A stretch of 64,000 nucleotides of DNA from JBKPIY01 sp046730475 (GTDB lineage: Bacteria; Actinomycetota; Thermoleophilia; Solirubrobacterales; 70-9), in NCBI GenBank assembly GCA_046730475.1, contig JBKPIY010000005.1, forward strand, positions 1 to 64,000. The letters are read 5' to 3'. Positions 40,402-48,283 of this stretch are shown here, in pieces; position 1 is the first letter of the stretch; each line of letters starts with the position of its first letter. The notes under the pieces were generated by a model. It did not search any database, was not told where the DNA came from, and saw only the letters and a program-made list of their open reading frames with translations. The position numbers and the translations under genes are program-made.

Positions 40402-41529
40402 ATGCTGACTAGAACAAGATCCGGCCTGGTGGGCCTCGACTTCGGCGCGGACAGCGTCGCCGCCGTTGCCGTCACCTCGAACGGCTCCCCCAAGGTGGAG
40501 CGGACGGCGATCGCCCCGCTCGAGCCGGGGCTGGTCAACGAGGGCGACGTGGTGGACGTCGCCGGGCTGGCGAGCGCCGTGCGGCGGCTGTTCGACGAGA
40601 ACCGACTGTCCAAGAACGTGCGCCTCGGGGTGGCCAACCAGCGGGTCACGATGCGCACCATCCGCCTCCCTTTGATCGAGGACGACGGCGAGCTCGACAC
40701 GGCGATCCGGTTCAAGGCCCAGGACGCGATCCCGATGCCGCTCGAGAACGCCGTGCTCGACTACCAGGTGGTCGGGCGGGGCAAGGGCGAAGCCGGCGAG
40801 CGCTGGATGGACGTCGCCGCCGTTGCCGGCCGCCGCGACATGCTCTTGACCGCCGTCGAGACGCTGCGTGAGGCGGGGCTGCGCCCGGTGGGGATCGATC
40901 TCTCCGCCTTCGGGATGCTCCGCGCCCTCGCACCTTCATCGGACGGCGAGGACGCGGCGGCCCCGGCGACCCTGTACTGCCACTTCGGCGACGTCACCAA
41001 CCTGGCCGTCGCCCGGGGGGCGAGCTGCCTGTTCACGCGGGTGGCCGCGTTCGGCTACGAGGACATCGTCGGGCGGCTCGCCGAGCGCTGCGCGATCCCG
41101 GTCGGGGACGCGCGCGCGGTGCTGCGCGAGGCGCGATTCAAGCCGGCCCCCGTCCAGCCCGCCTCGCCCGCGAGCGACCAGCCTTCGGAGTGGATCGCCG
41201 ACCCCGGCCGGCGGCCCCGGTCGGAAGAGGGCGAGCCGGGCGAAAGCGAGGAGCGGCGGATCGCTGGGGAGCTGTTGGGGGAGGGCGCCGCCAAGCTCGC
41301 CGATGAGATCAGGCATTCGCTGGAGGCCTATGGCGCCCAGGAGGGCGCGGCGGCCGTCGATCGGCTCGTGCTCTGCGGCCCCGGCAGCACCGTTCTTGGC
41401 CTCGAGGAGCGCCTCGAGCAATCGCTCGGCTATGCGGTCGAGTCGAGGTTTCCCGCTGCCCTCGCCAGCCTCCCCGACGCCGAGGCGGCTCGAGCCCTGG
41501 TTCCCTACGGCTTGGCCCTGGAGGAGTAG
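40402..41529 (+). CDS. pilM: Type IV pilus assembly protein PilM
   Basis: 375-residue actin-like ATPase of the cytoplasmic alignment ring. VGLDFGADSVAAVAVTSNG is the phosphate-1 loop, VRLGVANQRVTMRTIRLP and FKAQDAIPMPLENAVLDYQ are family motifs, RLVLCGPGSTVLGLEERLE the adenosine-binding region. An acidic, Pro-rich insert (about residues 245-285, DQPSEWIADPGRRPRSEEGE) is unusual. First gene of the pilMNO-type unit. Confidence 0.93.
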   Translation: MLTRTRSGLVGLDFGADSVAAVAVTSNGSPKVERTAIAPLEPGLVNEGDVVDVAGLASAVRRLFDENRLSKNVRLGVANQRVTMRTIRLPLIEDDGELDTAIRFKAQDAIPMPLENAVLDYQVVGRGKGEAGERWMDVAAVAGRRDMLLTAVETLREAGLRPVGIDLSAFGMLRALAPSSDGEDAAAPATLYCHFGDVTNLAVARGASCLFTRVAAFGYEDIVGRLAERCAIPVGDARAVLREARFKPAPVQPASPASDQPSEWIADPGRRPRSEEGEPGESEERRIAGELLGEGAAKLADEIRHSLEAYGAQEGAAAVDRLVLCGPGSTVLGLEERLEQSLGYAVESRFPAALASLPDAEAARALVPYGLALEE

Positions 41530-41532
41530 GCG

Positions 41533-42264
41533 GTGCGTCCGGTCAACCTGATCCCAGGCGACCTGCGGCGCGGCCCGCGGCCCCGCGGGCGAAGCGCCTC
41601 GACCGGCTACCTGGTCATCGGGGTGATGGCGGCGCTGCTGGTCGGCGTGATCGTGCTCGTGACGACCAACAACCAGATCTCGGACCGCAAGTCCGACATC
41701 GCCCGGCTCAAGGTCGAGGAGCAGCAGGCGACGGAGCGAGCGCAGCAGCTCAGCGCCTTCACCGACTTCCGCAGCGCCGAGGAGCGCCGCACCGCGACGG
41801 TGGCCAGCCTCGCCCAGAGCCGGTTCGACTGGGAGCGGGTGATGAGGGAGCTGTCGCTGGTGCTGCCGGACAACGTTTGGCTGGTCAACCTGACGGGCAC
41901 CGTCACTCCCGACGTGACCCTTGACGGCGGCGCGAGCCTTCCCACGCGGACCAGCGTCGCGGGGCCGGCCCTCGAGATCATCGGCTGCACCACCTCGCAG
42001 GACAACGTGGCCCGGTTCGTCTCGGCGCTCGAGGACATCGACGGCGCGACCAGGGTCGGGGTCCAGTCCTCGGAGCTGGGCGACTCCACCAGCCCCGAGG
42101 GAACGAGCGGCGGCGGCGGCAGCACGAGCCAGGACTGCCGCACCCGGAACTTCATCTATCAGTTCGAGATCGTGGTTGCCTTCGACAAGGCGCCGACGCC
42201 TTCGGTCGCGACCGTGACCACCCCGGTCCCCGCCGCGACCACGACAACCGGGACGGGAGGGTGA
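41533..42264 (+). CDS. pilN: Type IV pilus assembly protein PilN
   Basis: 243 residues. MRPVNLIPGDLRRG is the conserved N-terminal segment that binds PilM; one helix (STGYLVIGVMAALLVGVIVLV) is followed by a periplasm-facing coiled coil (NNQISDRKSDIARLKVEEQQ) and a ferredoxin-like fold (RVMRELSLVLPDNVWLVNLTG). The C-terminus is Thr/Pro-rich. GTG start 41533 is three bases after the pilM stop. Confidence 0.9.
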   Translation: MRPVNLIPGDLRRGPRPRGRSASTGYLVIGVMAALLVGVIVLVTTNNQISDRKSDIARLKVEEQQATERAQQLSAFTDFRSAEERRTATVASLAQSRFDWERVMRELSLVLPDNVWLVNLTGTVTPDVTLDGGASLPTRTSVAGPALEIIGCTTSQDNVARFVSALEDIDGATRVGVQSSELGDSTSPEGTSGGGGSTSQDCRTRNFIYQFEIVVAFDKAPTPSVATVTTPVPAATTTTGTGG

Positions 42265-42265
42265 G

Positions 42266-43084
42266 ATGAGGCGGAACGACCGGATCCTCGTCCTCGCAGT
42301 CGGCCTGGTCGCCGTCGCGGCGCTCGCCTGGTTCCTGGTGCTTGCCCCCAAGCGCAAGGAGTCGGCGAGGCTCGGCGACGAGAAGCAGAGCGTGCAGGCC
42401 GCGATCGCCAAGCAGGAGCAGATCGCTGCCTACGGCCAGCAGGCGCGCCGGACGTTCCCCCACACCTATCAGGAGCTGGTGGTGCTGGGTAAGGCCGTTC
42501 CGGCCGGCGACGACACCTCCGCGATGCTGGTGGAGCTGAGCTCGATCTCGCACCAGGCGGACGTGAAGTTCGGGGGGATCGCGCTTTCGGAGACCGGCAC
42601 CTCCGAGACAGCCGCCCCGACTTCGGCGCCGTCAGCCGGCACCAGCGGGCAGACGAGCAGCGCCGCCGGCGCGACCACGGCAAGCCTGAGCGGGTCGGCC
42701 CCGGCCACCGAAGCGGCCGCCGCCAGCCTCCCGATCGGGGCCACGGTGGGGCCGGCCGGTCTTCCGGTGCAGCCCTATCAGCTCCATTTCATCGGTAGCT
42801 TCTTCAAGGTCGCCGACTTCATCGCCGGCCTCGACGATCTGGTCGGCACCAGGGGCCAGCGCGTGGTCGTCGACGGCAGGCTGATGACAATCGATGGCTT
42901 CGCGCTGAGCGCCGACCAGAAGCGGGGCTTCCCCACCCTGGACGCCCGCTTCACGATGACCGCGTACGTGACCCCCGCGGAGGAGGGCTTGTTCTTGGGC
43001 GCGAGTCCCTCGGCTCCCTCGACGACCGGGACGACCCAGGTCAGCGCGACCGTGCCCAGCTCAACCTCTGGAGGGACGCCATGA
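42266..43084 (+). CDS. pilO: Type IV pilus assembly protein PilO
   Basis: 272 residues: short cytoplasmic tail, one helix (ILVLAVGLVAVAALAWFLVLA), coiled coil (EKQSVQAAIAKQEQIAAYG), a Ser/Thr/Ala-rich insert of about 55 residues (positions about 115-165), and a C-terminal ferredoxin-like fold (PVQPYQLHFIGSFFKVADFIAGL). It pairs with PilN. The stop overlaps the next ATG (ATGA). Confidence 0.88.
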   Translation: MRRNDRILVLAVGLVAVAALAWFLVLAPKRKESARLGDEKQSVQAAIAKQEQIAAYGQQARRTFPHTYQELVVLGKAVPAGDDTSAMLVELSSISHQADVKFGGIALSETGTSETAAPTSAPSAGTSGQTSSAAGATTASLSGSAPATEAAAASLPIGATVGPAGLPVQPYQLHFIGSFFKVADFIAGLDDLVGTRGQRVVVDGRLMTIDGFALSADQKRGFPTLDARFTMTAYVTPAEEGLFLGASPSAPSTTGTTQVSATVPSSTSGGTP

Positions 43085-43863
43085 GAAGGCCGAGCTTCCC
43101 AACCGACAAGGCGCCGCAGGTCGTCAGGGACCTGATCAGTGACCTCCGCGACCGCCACCTGCTGCCGGTCGTGGTCGGGCTCGCGCTCGCGATCGTGGCC
43201 GTGCCGGTGATCCTCTCCAACTCGGGCTCGTCGGGGAGCCCGGCGCCGCAGTCGCACGCTGCCGTCACTGAGCCGGCCAAGAGCGCGAAACACCTGACGG
43301 TCACGGCCGAGGACCCCGGGCTGCGCAACTACCGCAAGCGGCTCGACCGACTCAGTTCCAAGGACCCGTTCAAGCAGCAGTACCAAACCCCCATCACCAA
43401 GGCGGCGGAGCTCGGCACCAGCCTCTCGACCGCGGTCGGCGGCGGGTCGACCGGCACCTCGGTCACCCCGGGGCCCGTGCCCACCGGGACCGGCGGTGGT
43501 ACCCCCGTCGGGAAGACCAAGCCGGCCAAGCCTGAAAAGGTGGTCAGCTACACGATCAACGTCTTCACCGGCCCGACCGGGAGTCTGAAGCGGCGCACCG
43601 GGGTCGAGCCGCTGACCCCGCTTCCGAGCGCATTCAGGCCGGTGGCGCTCTTCCTCGACGCCACCTCCGACGGCCGCAAGGCCCTGTTCGTGATCTCCTC
43701 GCAGGCGGCCCTGCATCGGACCGATGGGAGCTGCGTGATGAAGGATGACGGCGCCTGTCAGGTGCTGGCGCTGCGGCCCGGCGGGGTTGCGGGCTTCACC
43801 TACGCCGGCGACAGCAAGCTCTACAAGATCAAGCTGGTCAAGATCACGCCCGTCACCGGGTAG
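43081..43863 (+). CDS. Anchored protein at the pilP position, unknown family
   Basis: 260 residues with one helix (LLPVVVGLALAIVAVPVIL, about 30-48) and an extracytoplasmic region: charged segment LRNYRKRLDRLSSKDPFKQQ, where the KDPF motif resembles the start of PilP domains, a Gly/Thr/Pro linker, then a beta-rich domain (VVSYTINVFTGPTGSLKRR to LYKIKLVKITPV) with two cysteines. Lacking an outer membrane, the organism has no PilQ to bind, so its partner must differ from that of PilP. Last gene of the pilus locus. Confidence 0.6.
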   Translation: MRRPSFPTDKAPQVVRDLISDLRDRHLLPVVVGLALAIVAVPVILSNSGSSGSPAPQSHAAVTEPAKSAKHLTVTAEDPGLRNYRKRLDRLSSKDPFKQQYQTPITKAAELGTSLSTAVGGGSTGTSVTPGPVPTGTGGGTPVGKTKPAKPEKVVSYTINVFTGPTGSLKRRTGVEPLTPLPSAFRPVALFLDATSDGRKALFVISSQAALHRTDGSCVMKDDGACQVLALRPGGVAGFTYAGDSKLYKIKLVKITPVTG

Positions 43864-43888
43864 CCGCCCCCGGCGCGCCGCCCTCTGC

Positions 43889-43917
43889 TTCAATAAGTAA
43901 AGTCTTGGAGCTATACT
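43889..43917 (+). promoter_or_regulatory. Sigma-70-type promoter of the HxlR gene
   Basis: TTCAAT (43889-43894), 17 bases, TATACT (43912-43917) in a locally AT-rich patch. Confidence 0.6.
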
Positions 43918-43936
43918 CGCGAAAGCGGGGGTGGAG

Positions 43937-43963
43937 ATGGCAACCCTCGCCCAATCGCCATGA
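43937..43963 (+). CDS. Eight-codon leader ORF upstream of the HxlR regulator
   Basis: ATG 43937 opens a frame reading MATLAQSP and stops at TGA 43961-43963, overlapping the regulator start (ATGA). GGGGTGGAG lies just ahead of it. The regulator itself has no other ribosome site, so it is probably translated by re-initiation after this leader. Alternatively the leader is fortuitous. Confidence 0.4.
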   Translation: MATLAQSP

Positions 43964-44310
43964 ACCTGGATTCGACCTGCCCCGTCTGTCGGACCGCCGA
44001 GATCATCTCGGGCAAGTGGACGCTCCTGATCATCCGGGACCTTGCCGACTCCTCGCTTCGCTTCTGCCAGCTCGAGCGCTCGCTCGAGGGAATCAGTCCC
44101 CGCACTCTCTCGCTGCGGCTCCGCGCCCTCGAGGAGCAGGACATCGTCGAGCGCCGGACCTATCCCGAGGTGCCTCCGCGCGTCGAGTATGCGCTCACGG
44201 ACAAGGGCCGGGCCCTGGTCCCGTTGATCGAGGACATGCGCTCCTACGGCCGTCGCTGGCTCCCGAGCGACGCACCCCAGGCGCGCGAGACGACCGCCGC
44301 CGCGGCCTGA
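43960..44310 (+). CDS. HxlR-family transcriptional regulator
   Basis: 116 residues, a winged-helix MarR-like fold. CPVCRTAEIISGKWTLLIIRDL at the N-terminus (with the conserved cysteine and GKW), FCQLERSLEGISPRTLSLRLR as recognition region and VERRTYPEVPPRVEYALTDKG as wing are diagnostic. CPVC gives two cysteines that could sense thiol stress as in related redox regulators. Its target is unknown; it is not divergent to any gene. Confidence 0.9.
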   Translation: MNLDSTCPVCRTAEIISGKWTLLIIRDLADSSLRFCQLERSLEGISPRTLSLRLRALEEQDIVERRTYPEVPPRVEYALTDKGRALVPLIEDMRSYGRRWLPSDAPQARETTAAAA

Positions 44311-44349
44311 CCCGGCCCTAGCCCCCGCGACGCCGGTCCCCTCGCCGCG

Positions 44350-44369
44350 GCAGGGCCGAGCTGCCCTGC
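44350..44369 (+). terminator. Hairpin after the HxlR gene
   Basis: GCAGGGC (44350-44356) and GCCCTGC (44363-44369) with a six-base loop, 40 bases after the stop. No T run, so efficiency is uncertain. Confidence 0.45.
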
Positions 44370-44422
44370 AAGCGCCCCTGCATTCGCAGGATGCTCGCGC
44401 CCAAGCGCAGAAATCCAAGGTC

Positions 44423-46108
44423 GTGACGATGCTGGAGAGCACCACCGAGCGGCTCGAGGGGGCGTTATGCCGCCTCGCGCTCGAGGCCGGCGACCTCCTC
44501 GACGATCTCCTCGCCCAGGGGGCCGAGCTTCCCTTCGAGATCGAGCCCACCGACGAGGGGCCCCTGCCGATGTACCAGTACGCGCCCCTCACGGGCGCCT
44601 TCATCCGCGCCCACGTGGCCGAGCTTCGCCGCCTGGAGGTTTTCCTCGAGGTGCGGGAGCTGGCGGGTGAGGAGGCGGCGGTCGGCTTCCTCGTCGGCCT
44701 CTGGGACGGACGCAGCGAGTTCAACCTGATCGAGGACCACCTGCGAGGTGCGATCGACGCGGTCCTCGCGAGCGTGGCCGCAAGCGGAGGCGAGGGGAGC
44801 GCCCCCGGCGAGGTGATCGTGCCACTGATCGGATTTCACATGCCCGTCGACGAGATCGGGCTGGACGGCGTCCGGATCGTCCGTGCCGACGCGGTCGAGG
44901 ACGCGCCGGCGGAGGCGATCGAGTGCTCCCGGCCGGGACGAAAGGGAAAGCCGGGCTTCCTCGCGTGCGTGAGGTGCGCGGGCGCCGCCGTCGCACCCGG
45001 CGCGGCCGTCGCGGACGATCTCCGCCGGGCCCTCCGCACGATGCGGCTGTTCCGGCCCGGCGCCGTCGGCCTGGCCGCCCAAGGCTGGGTCCGCCGCCCC
45101 GACGGCTGGGAGCGGTTCGGCACCGGGACCAACCGGCCGCGCCACGGCGGCTACCGGCTCACCGGCACCGAGGCCGCCGATCTCGAGTCCTTCGCCACCA
45201 CCCTCGCCGATCGCGGCGCCCGGATGCCCGCCTTCGAGTGGGCGGCCTCGCGATTCGACCTCGGCGCCGAGCGGCCCTCGCTGATCGAGGCGCTGAGCGA
45301 CTACCTGCTCGCCCTCCGGGGGCTGCTCGAGGGCGGCGGCGCCGCCCGTGCCGCGCTCTCGGCGCGCGCGGCCGCCCTGGTCGCCGCCGAGATGGACGGG
45401 CGCGAGCGCGGCCGCCTCTGCGTGGAGCGGGCGCTGTCGCTCGAGCGCAAGCTGATGGGCGGGTCCCGCTTCGTCCCGGCGGCCGCCTGGCAGCCCCTGG
45501 ACGTGATCGCGGATCTGGAGGAGACCCTGCGGCGAATCCTGCGGGCGATGGCCGCCGGGGAGCTGGGAGGGGATCTGCGCGCCACCGCGGATGAGATCCT
45601 GCTCTCCGACGGCCTCGCCGCCGCCGCCGGGACCGCCGGCGCCGTCGGCACCGGCCAGGCGACGCTTGGGGAGACCGCCGAGTGGAGCATCCCCGACCCG
45701 GTCGCAGAGGAGATCGGGGTGGCGCCCGGAGCCGACGCCGCCACCGAGGCCGACGAGGGCGAGGAGGAGACGACCGAGGCCGCCGCAGCCGATCAGGCGA
45801 CCACCAGGATCGTTGTCGACGACGTCGAACTACCGAGGCTGATGGCCGACGAGATCGACGATCGGCGCCCCCTGGAGGGGGGCGCCGGCCTCGGGGATGC
45901 CGACTGGTTCAGCGCCGCCGACGGCGGGCTGGAGTGGCCGGCGTTCGCGAGGCCGCGGCGCGCCCGCGAGCGGGAGCGGCCATCCGGCGAGGCGCGCCGG
46001 GAGACCTCGGACCGGGTCCGCTACCTCTTCCCGGTCCCGGACGCCACCGACTGGGACGTCGGTGAGCTCACCTACGAGCCCGGACGCTCGCGCGCGATAG
46101 ACCGGTAG
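44423..46108 (+). CDS. Conserved-looking orphan protein, 561 residues
   Basis: Not recognised. Soluble, no signal peptide. Residues 1-90 are helical and acidic (MLESTTERLEGALCRLALEAG), 90-200 alternate strands and helices with VIVPLIGFHMPVDEIGLDGV, 200-420 are rich in Arg and Ala helices (RLCVERALSLERKLMGGSRF), 420-500 are acidic low-complexity, and the C-terminus ends RVRYLFPVPDATDWDVGELTYE, which looks like a folded motif. Some resemblance to HEPN-like helical arrangement in the 290-380 part cannot be verified. Start GTG 44423, AAGG upstream. It is convergent with the ArsA-like gene, eight bases away. Confidence 0.65.
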   Translation: MTMLESTTERLEGALCRLALEAGDLLDDLLAQGAELPFEIEPTDEGPLPMYQYAPLTGAFIRAHVAELRRLEVFLEVRELAGEEAAVGFLVGLWDGRSEFNLIEDHLRGAIDAVLASVAASGGEGSAPGEVIVPLIGFHMPVDEIGLDGVRIVRADAVEDAPAEAIECSRPGRKGKPGFLACVRCAGAAVAPGAAVADDLRRALRTMRLFRPGAVGLAAQGWVRRPDGWERFGTGTNRPRHGGYRLTGTEAADLESFATTLADRGARMPAFEWAASRFDLGAERPSLIEALSDYLLALRGLLEGGGAARAALSARAAALVAAEMDGRERGRLCVERALSLERKLMGGSRFVPAAAWQPLDVIADLEETLRRILRAMAAGELGGDLRATADEILLSDGLAAAAGTAGAVGTGQATLGETAEWSIPDPVAEEIGVAPGADAATEADEGEEETTEAAAADQATTRIVVDDVELPRLMADEIDDRRPLEGGAGLGDADWFSAADGGLEWPAFARPRRARERERPSGEARRETSDRVRYLFPVPDATDWDVGELTYEPGRSRAIDR

Positions 46109-46115
46109 ACCCGCG

Positions 46116-47267
46116 TCAGGCTGCCGGGACTCGACGCTCCCCGGTGGTCATCGCCTCCCGCTCCTCGGTAGTGGCGAACAGGAACCGGTCGATCTCGAGC
46201 AGCCCCTCGAGGTCGTGGACGTCCTCGTCGAGATAGGGGACCCGGATCACCCGCCGGGCCTGGAGCTCGCGGGCGAGGTGGTCGACGTTGCGGGCGTCGC
46301 GGGCGGCGAGAGCCTGGTAGTCGGCGAAGTTGGAGGCGACCCGCGTGGCGAGGTCGTGATCGAGGAGGTGGCGGAGTGCGTCGCCCGCCTCCGCCCCGGC
46401 GCCGTTTCCGTACTGGACCTTGTTGACGATCACCCCCCCGACGGGGAGCTTCGCCTCGACCAGCTTGCGGTGGAAGTACACGGCCTCCTCGATCGGCTCG
46501 CCTTGGGGCCCGCAGACGACCACGAAGGTGGTCTCCGGGTCGCCGAGGAGCTCGGACACCCGTCGGGCGCGCTCCCGGAACCCGTCCACCATCCCGCTGA
46601 ACGCGCTCAGGAACTCGCCGACGTCGGCGAGGAGGTCGAAGCCCACCACCCGCTTGAGGATCCCGAACATCATCGAGGTCCCGCGCCCGACCATCCGGGT
46701 GGCCAGCCCCGTCGGCTTCATGAAGATCTGGAGCGAGCGGCCCTCGATGAACTGGGTGAGCCGCTTGGGCGCGTCGAGGAAATCGAGGGCATCGCGGGAT
46801 GGCGGGGTATCGAGGACGAGATGGTCGTAGCGGCCCTCCTGGTGGATCTCGTACAGCTTCTCCATCGCCATGTACTCCTGGGACCCGGCGAGGGCGTTGG
46901 AGAGCTGGCGGTAGATCCGGTTGGCGAGGATCCGGTCCCGGGTCTCGGCGTCGGGTGCGTGCTTTCTGACCAGCTCGTCGAAGGTGGCCTTGGCGTCGAG
47001 CATCATCGCCCACAGCTCGCCGCGCATCTCGATCCCGGCGCGCCGGAAGAGCTGCGGGTCGACCCGGCGGGGCTCGTTCTCGAGCTCGCGCAGCCCAAGC
47101 GAGTCGGCGAGCCGCTTGGCGGGGTCGATCGTCAGCACCGCCACCTTCTCGCCGCGCGCCGCGAGGCCGGCGGCGATCGCGGCCGAGGTGGTGGTCTTTC
47201 CGACCCCGCCGGACCCGGCGCAGATCGTCACCCGCTTCCCTGCCAGGATTTCGGCGACCCCCGGCAT
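46116..47267 (-). CDS. ArsA/Get3-family ATPase, downstream copy
   Basis: 383 residues with a deviant Walker A (CAGSGGVGKTTTSAAIAAGL, two Lys-type P-loop features), switch I region LTIDPAKRLADSLGL, and the switch II segment YDHLVLDTPPSRDALDFLDAP (DTPPS replaces the DTAPTGH of Get3). RKLVEAKLPVGGVIVNKVQY is the A-loop region. Members work as dimers; in actinobacteria their clients are unknown. Start ATG 47267 overlaps the stop of the upstream paralogue (TGATG), so a heterodimer with it is plausible. Confidence 0.88.
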   Translation of the reverse strand: MPGVAEILAGKRVTICAGSGGVGKTTTSAAIAAGLAARGEKVAVLTIDPAKRLADSLGLRELENEPRRVDPQLFRRAGIEMRGELWAMMLDAKATFDELVRKHAPDAETRDRILANRIYRQLSNALAGSQEYMAMEKLYEIHQEGRYDHLVLDTPPSRDALDFLDAPKRLTQFIEGRSLQIFMKPTGLATRMVGRGTSMMFGILKRVVGFDLLADVGEFLSAFSGMVDGFRERARRVSELLGDPETTFVVVCGPQGEPIEEAVYFHRKLVEAKLPVGGVIVNKVQYGNGAGAEAGDALRHLLDHDLATRVASNFADYQALAARDARNVDHLARELQARRVIRVPYLDEDVHDLEGLLEIDRFLFATTEEREAMTTGERRVPAA

Positions 47268-48244
47268 CAGTTGAGCGCCGCCGCGAGGCGCTCGAGATCG
47301 GGCACCTCGAGCTGGGGCTTGAAGACGAAGGGGAGGGTCTTGACGGGGGAGGAGACCCGCCGGCGAAGGCGCTGGAGCTGGGCCCGCTGGGCCTGGGCAC
47401 GGCGTTGCTCCGAGAGGGCGGCGCCGATCGCCGCGCGGGCCGGCCCCTCGGCGCTTTCCAACGCCTTTTCGAGCTCGTCGACGTCGCGCCGATCGAACCG
47501 CTCCGGGTACATCGCGTTCATGTAGACGCGGTCCACCGCGATCCCGATCTCTCCGACGAGCTGGCGCTCGAGCGAAGCCGACTCGTTCACCGGCATCTCC
47601 TCCGGCAGCGACACGATCGCGACCCCGGTGGAGTCGTGGTCGGTGATGAAGCGGTCGAGCGCCTGGGCCTGGGAGTGGATCGGCCCGACCCGGGCGATTC
47701 CGGCGAACGTGCGGGGTGTCTGGAGGAAGCCGACGCCGTGGCCGGTGGCTGGGGCGTCGACGACGACGAGGTCGTAGCCCTGACCCTTCTTCACCCTCCG
47801 GTTGAGCTGGGCGAGCTCCCAGATCTTCCCGATCGTGACCAGCTCCTTGAGCCCGGGAGTGGCGGCGGCGAGGTAGTTGAAGATCCGGGAGCGAACCAGC
47901 AGGTCGCGCATTGCCCGCACCTTGAGCTGGAGAAGCAGGTACTCGCGCATCGACTCGTCGGGATCGACCGAGATCGCCCACAGGTTGTCGGCCACCTCGA
48001 CCTCGTGGAACCCGACCTTCGCCCGCCTGAACACCCGCGAGGCATTCTCCTGGGAGGAGATCTCGCAGATGATCGTCCGCTTTCCCCTCGCGGCCGCGGC
48101 GAGCCCGAGGGCGATCGAGATCGTCGACTTTCCCACCCCGCCCTTGCCGGTGACGAACACGAGCCGCTTGTCGAGAAGCTCAGGCACCCGAACGCGCCAT
48201 TCTTGCGGACAAGGGTTGCCCGGGCCCTGGCGCTTGAATCTCAT
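47267..48244 (-). CDS. ArsA/Get3-family ATPase, upstream copy
   Basis: About 325 residues. Deviant Walker A FVTGKGGVGKSTISIALGLA, IICEISSQENASRVF, and switch II YDLVVVDAPATGHGVGFLQTP with the Get3-like DAPATGH. The N-terminal start is uncertain: ATG 48244 gives an extra 19 residues before VPELLDKRLVFVTG, while GTG 48187 would begin right at that conserved segment. Neither has a strong ribosome site. Pairs with the downstream copy, and is divergent from parA 39 bases away, so three deviant-Walker ATPases are clustered. Confidence 0.86.
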   Translation of the reverse strand: MRFKRQGPGNPCPQEWRVRVPELLDKRLVFVTGKGGVGKSTISIALGLAAAARGKRTIICEISSQENASRVFRRAKVGFHEVEVADNLWAISVDPDESMREYLLLQLKVRAMRDLLVRSRIFNYLAAATPGLKELVTIGKIWELAQLNRRVKKGQGYDLVVVDAPATGHGVGFLQTPRTFAGIARVGPIHSQAQALDRFITDHDSTGVAIVSLPEEMPVNESASLERQLVGEIGIAVDRVYMNAMYPERFDRRDVDELEKALESAEGPARAAIGAALSEQRRAQAQRAQLQRLRRRVSSPVKTLPFVFKPQLEVPDLERLAAALN

Positions 48245-48283
48245 GGGGAGGAAACACGGCGCCGCCTCCGAATTAGGCCGCTG

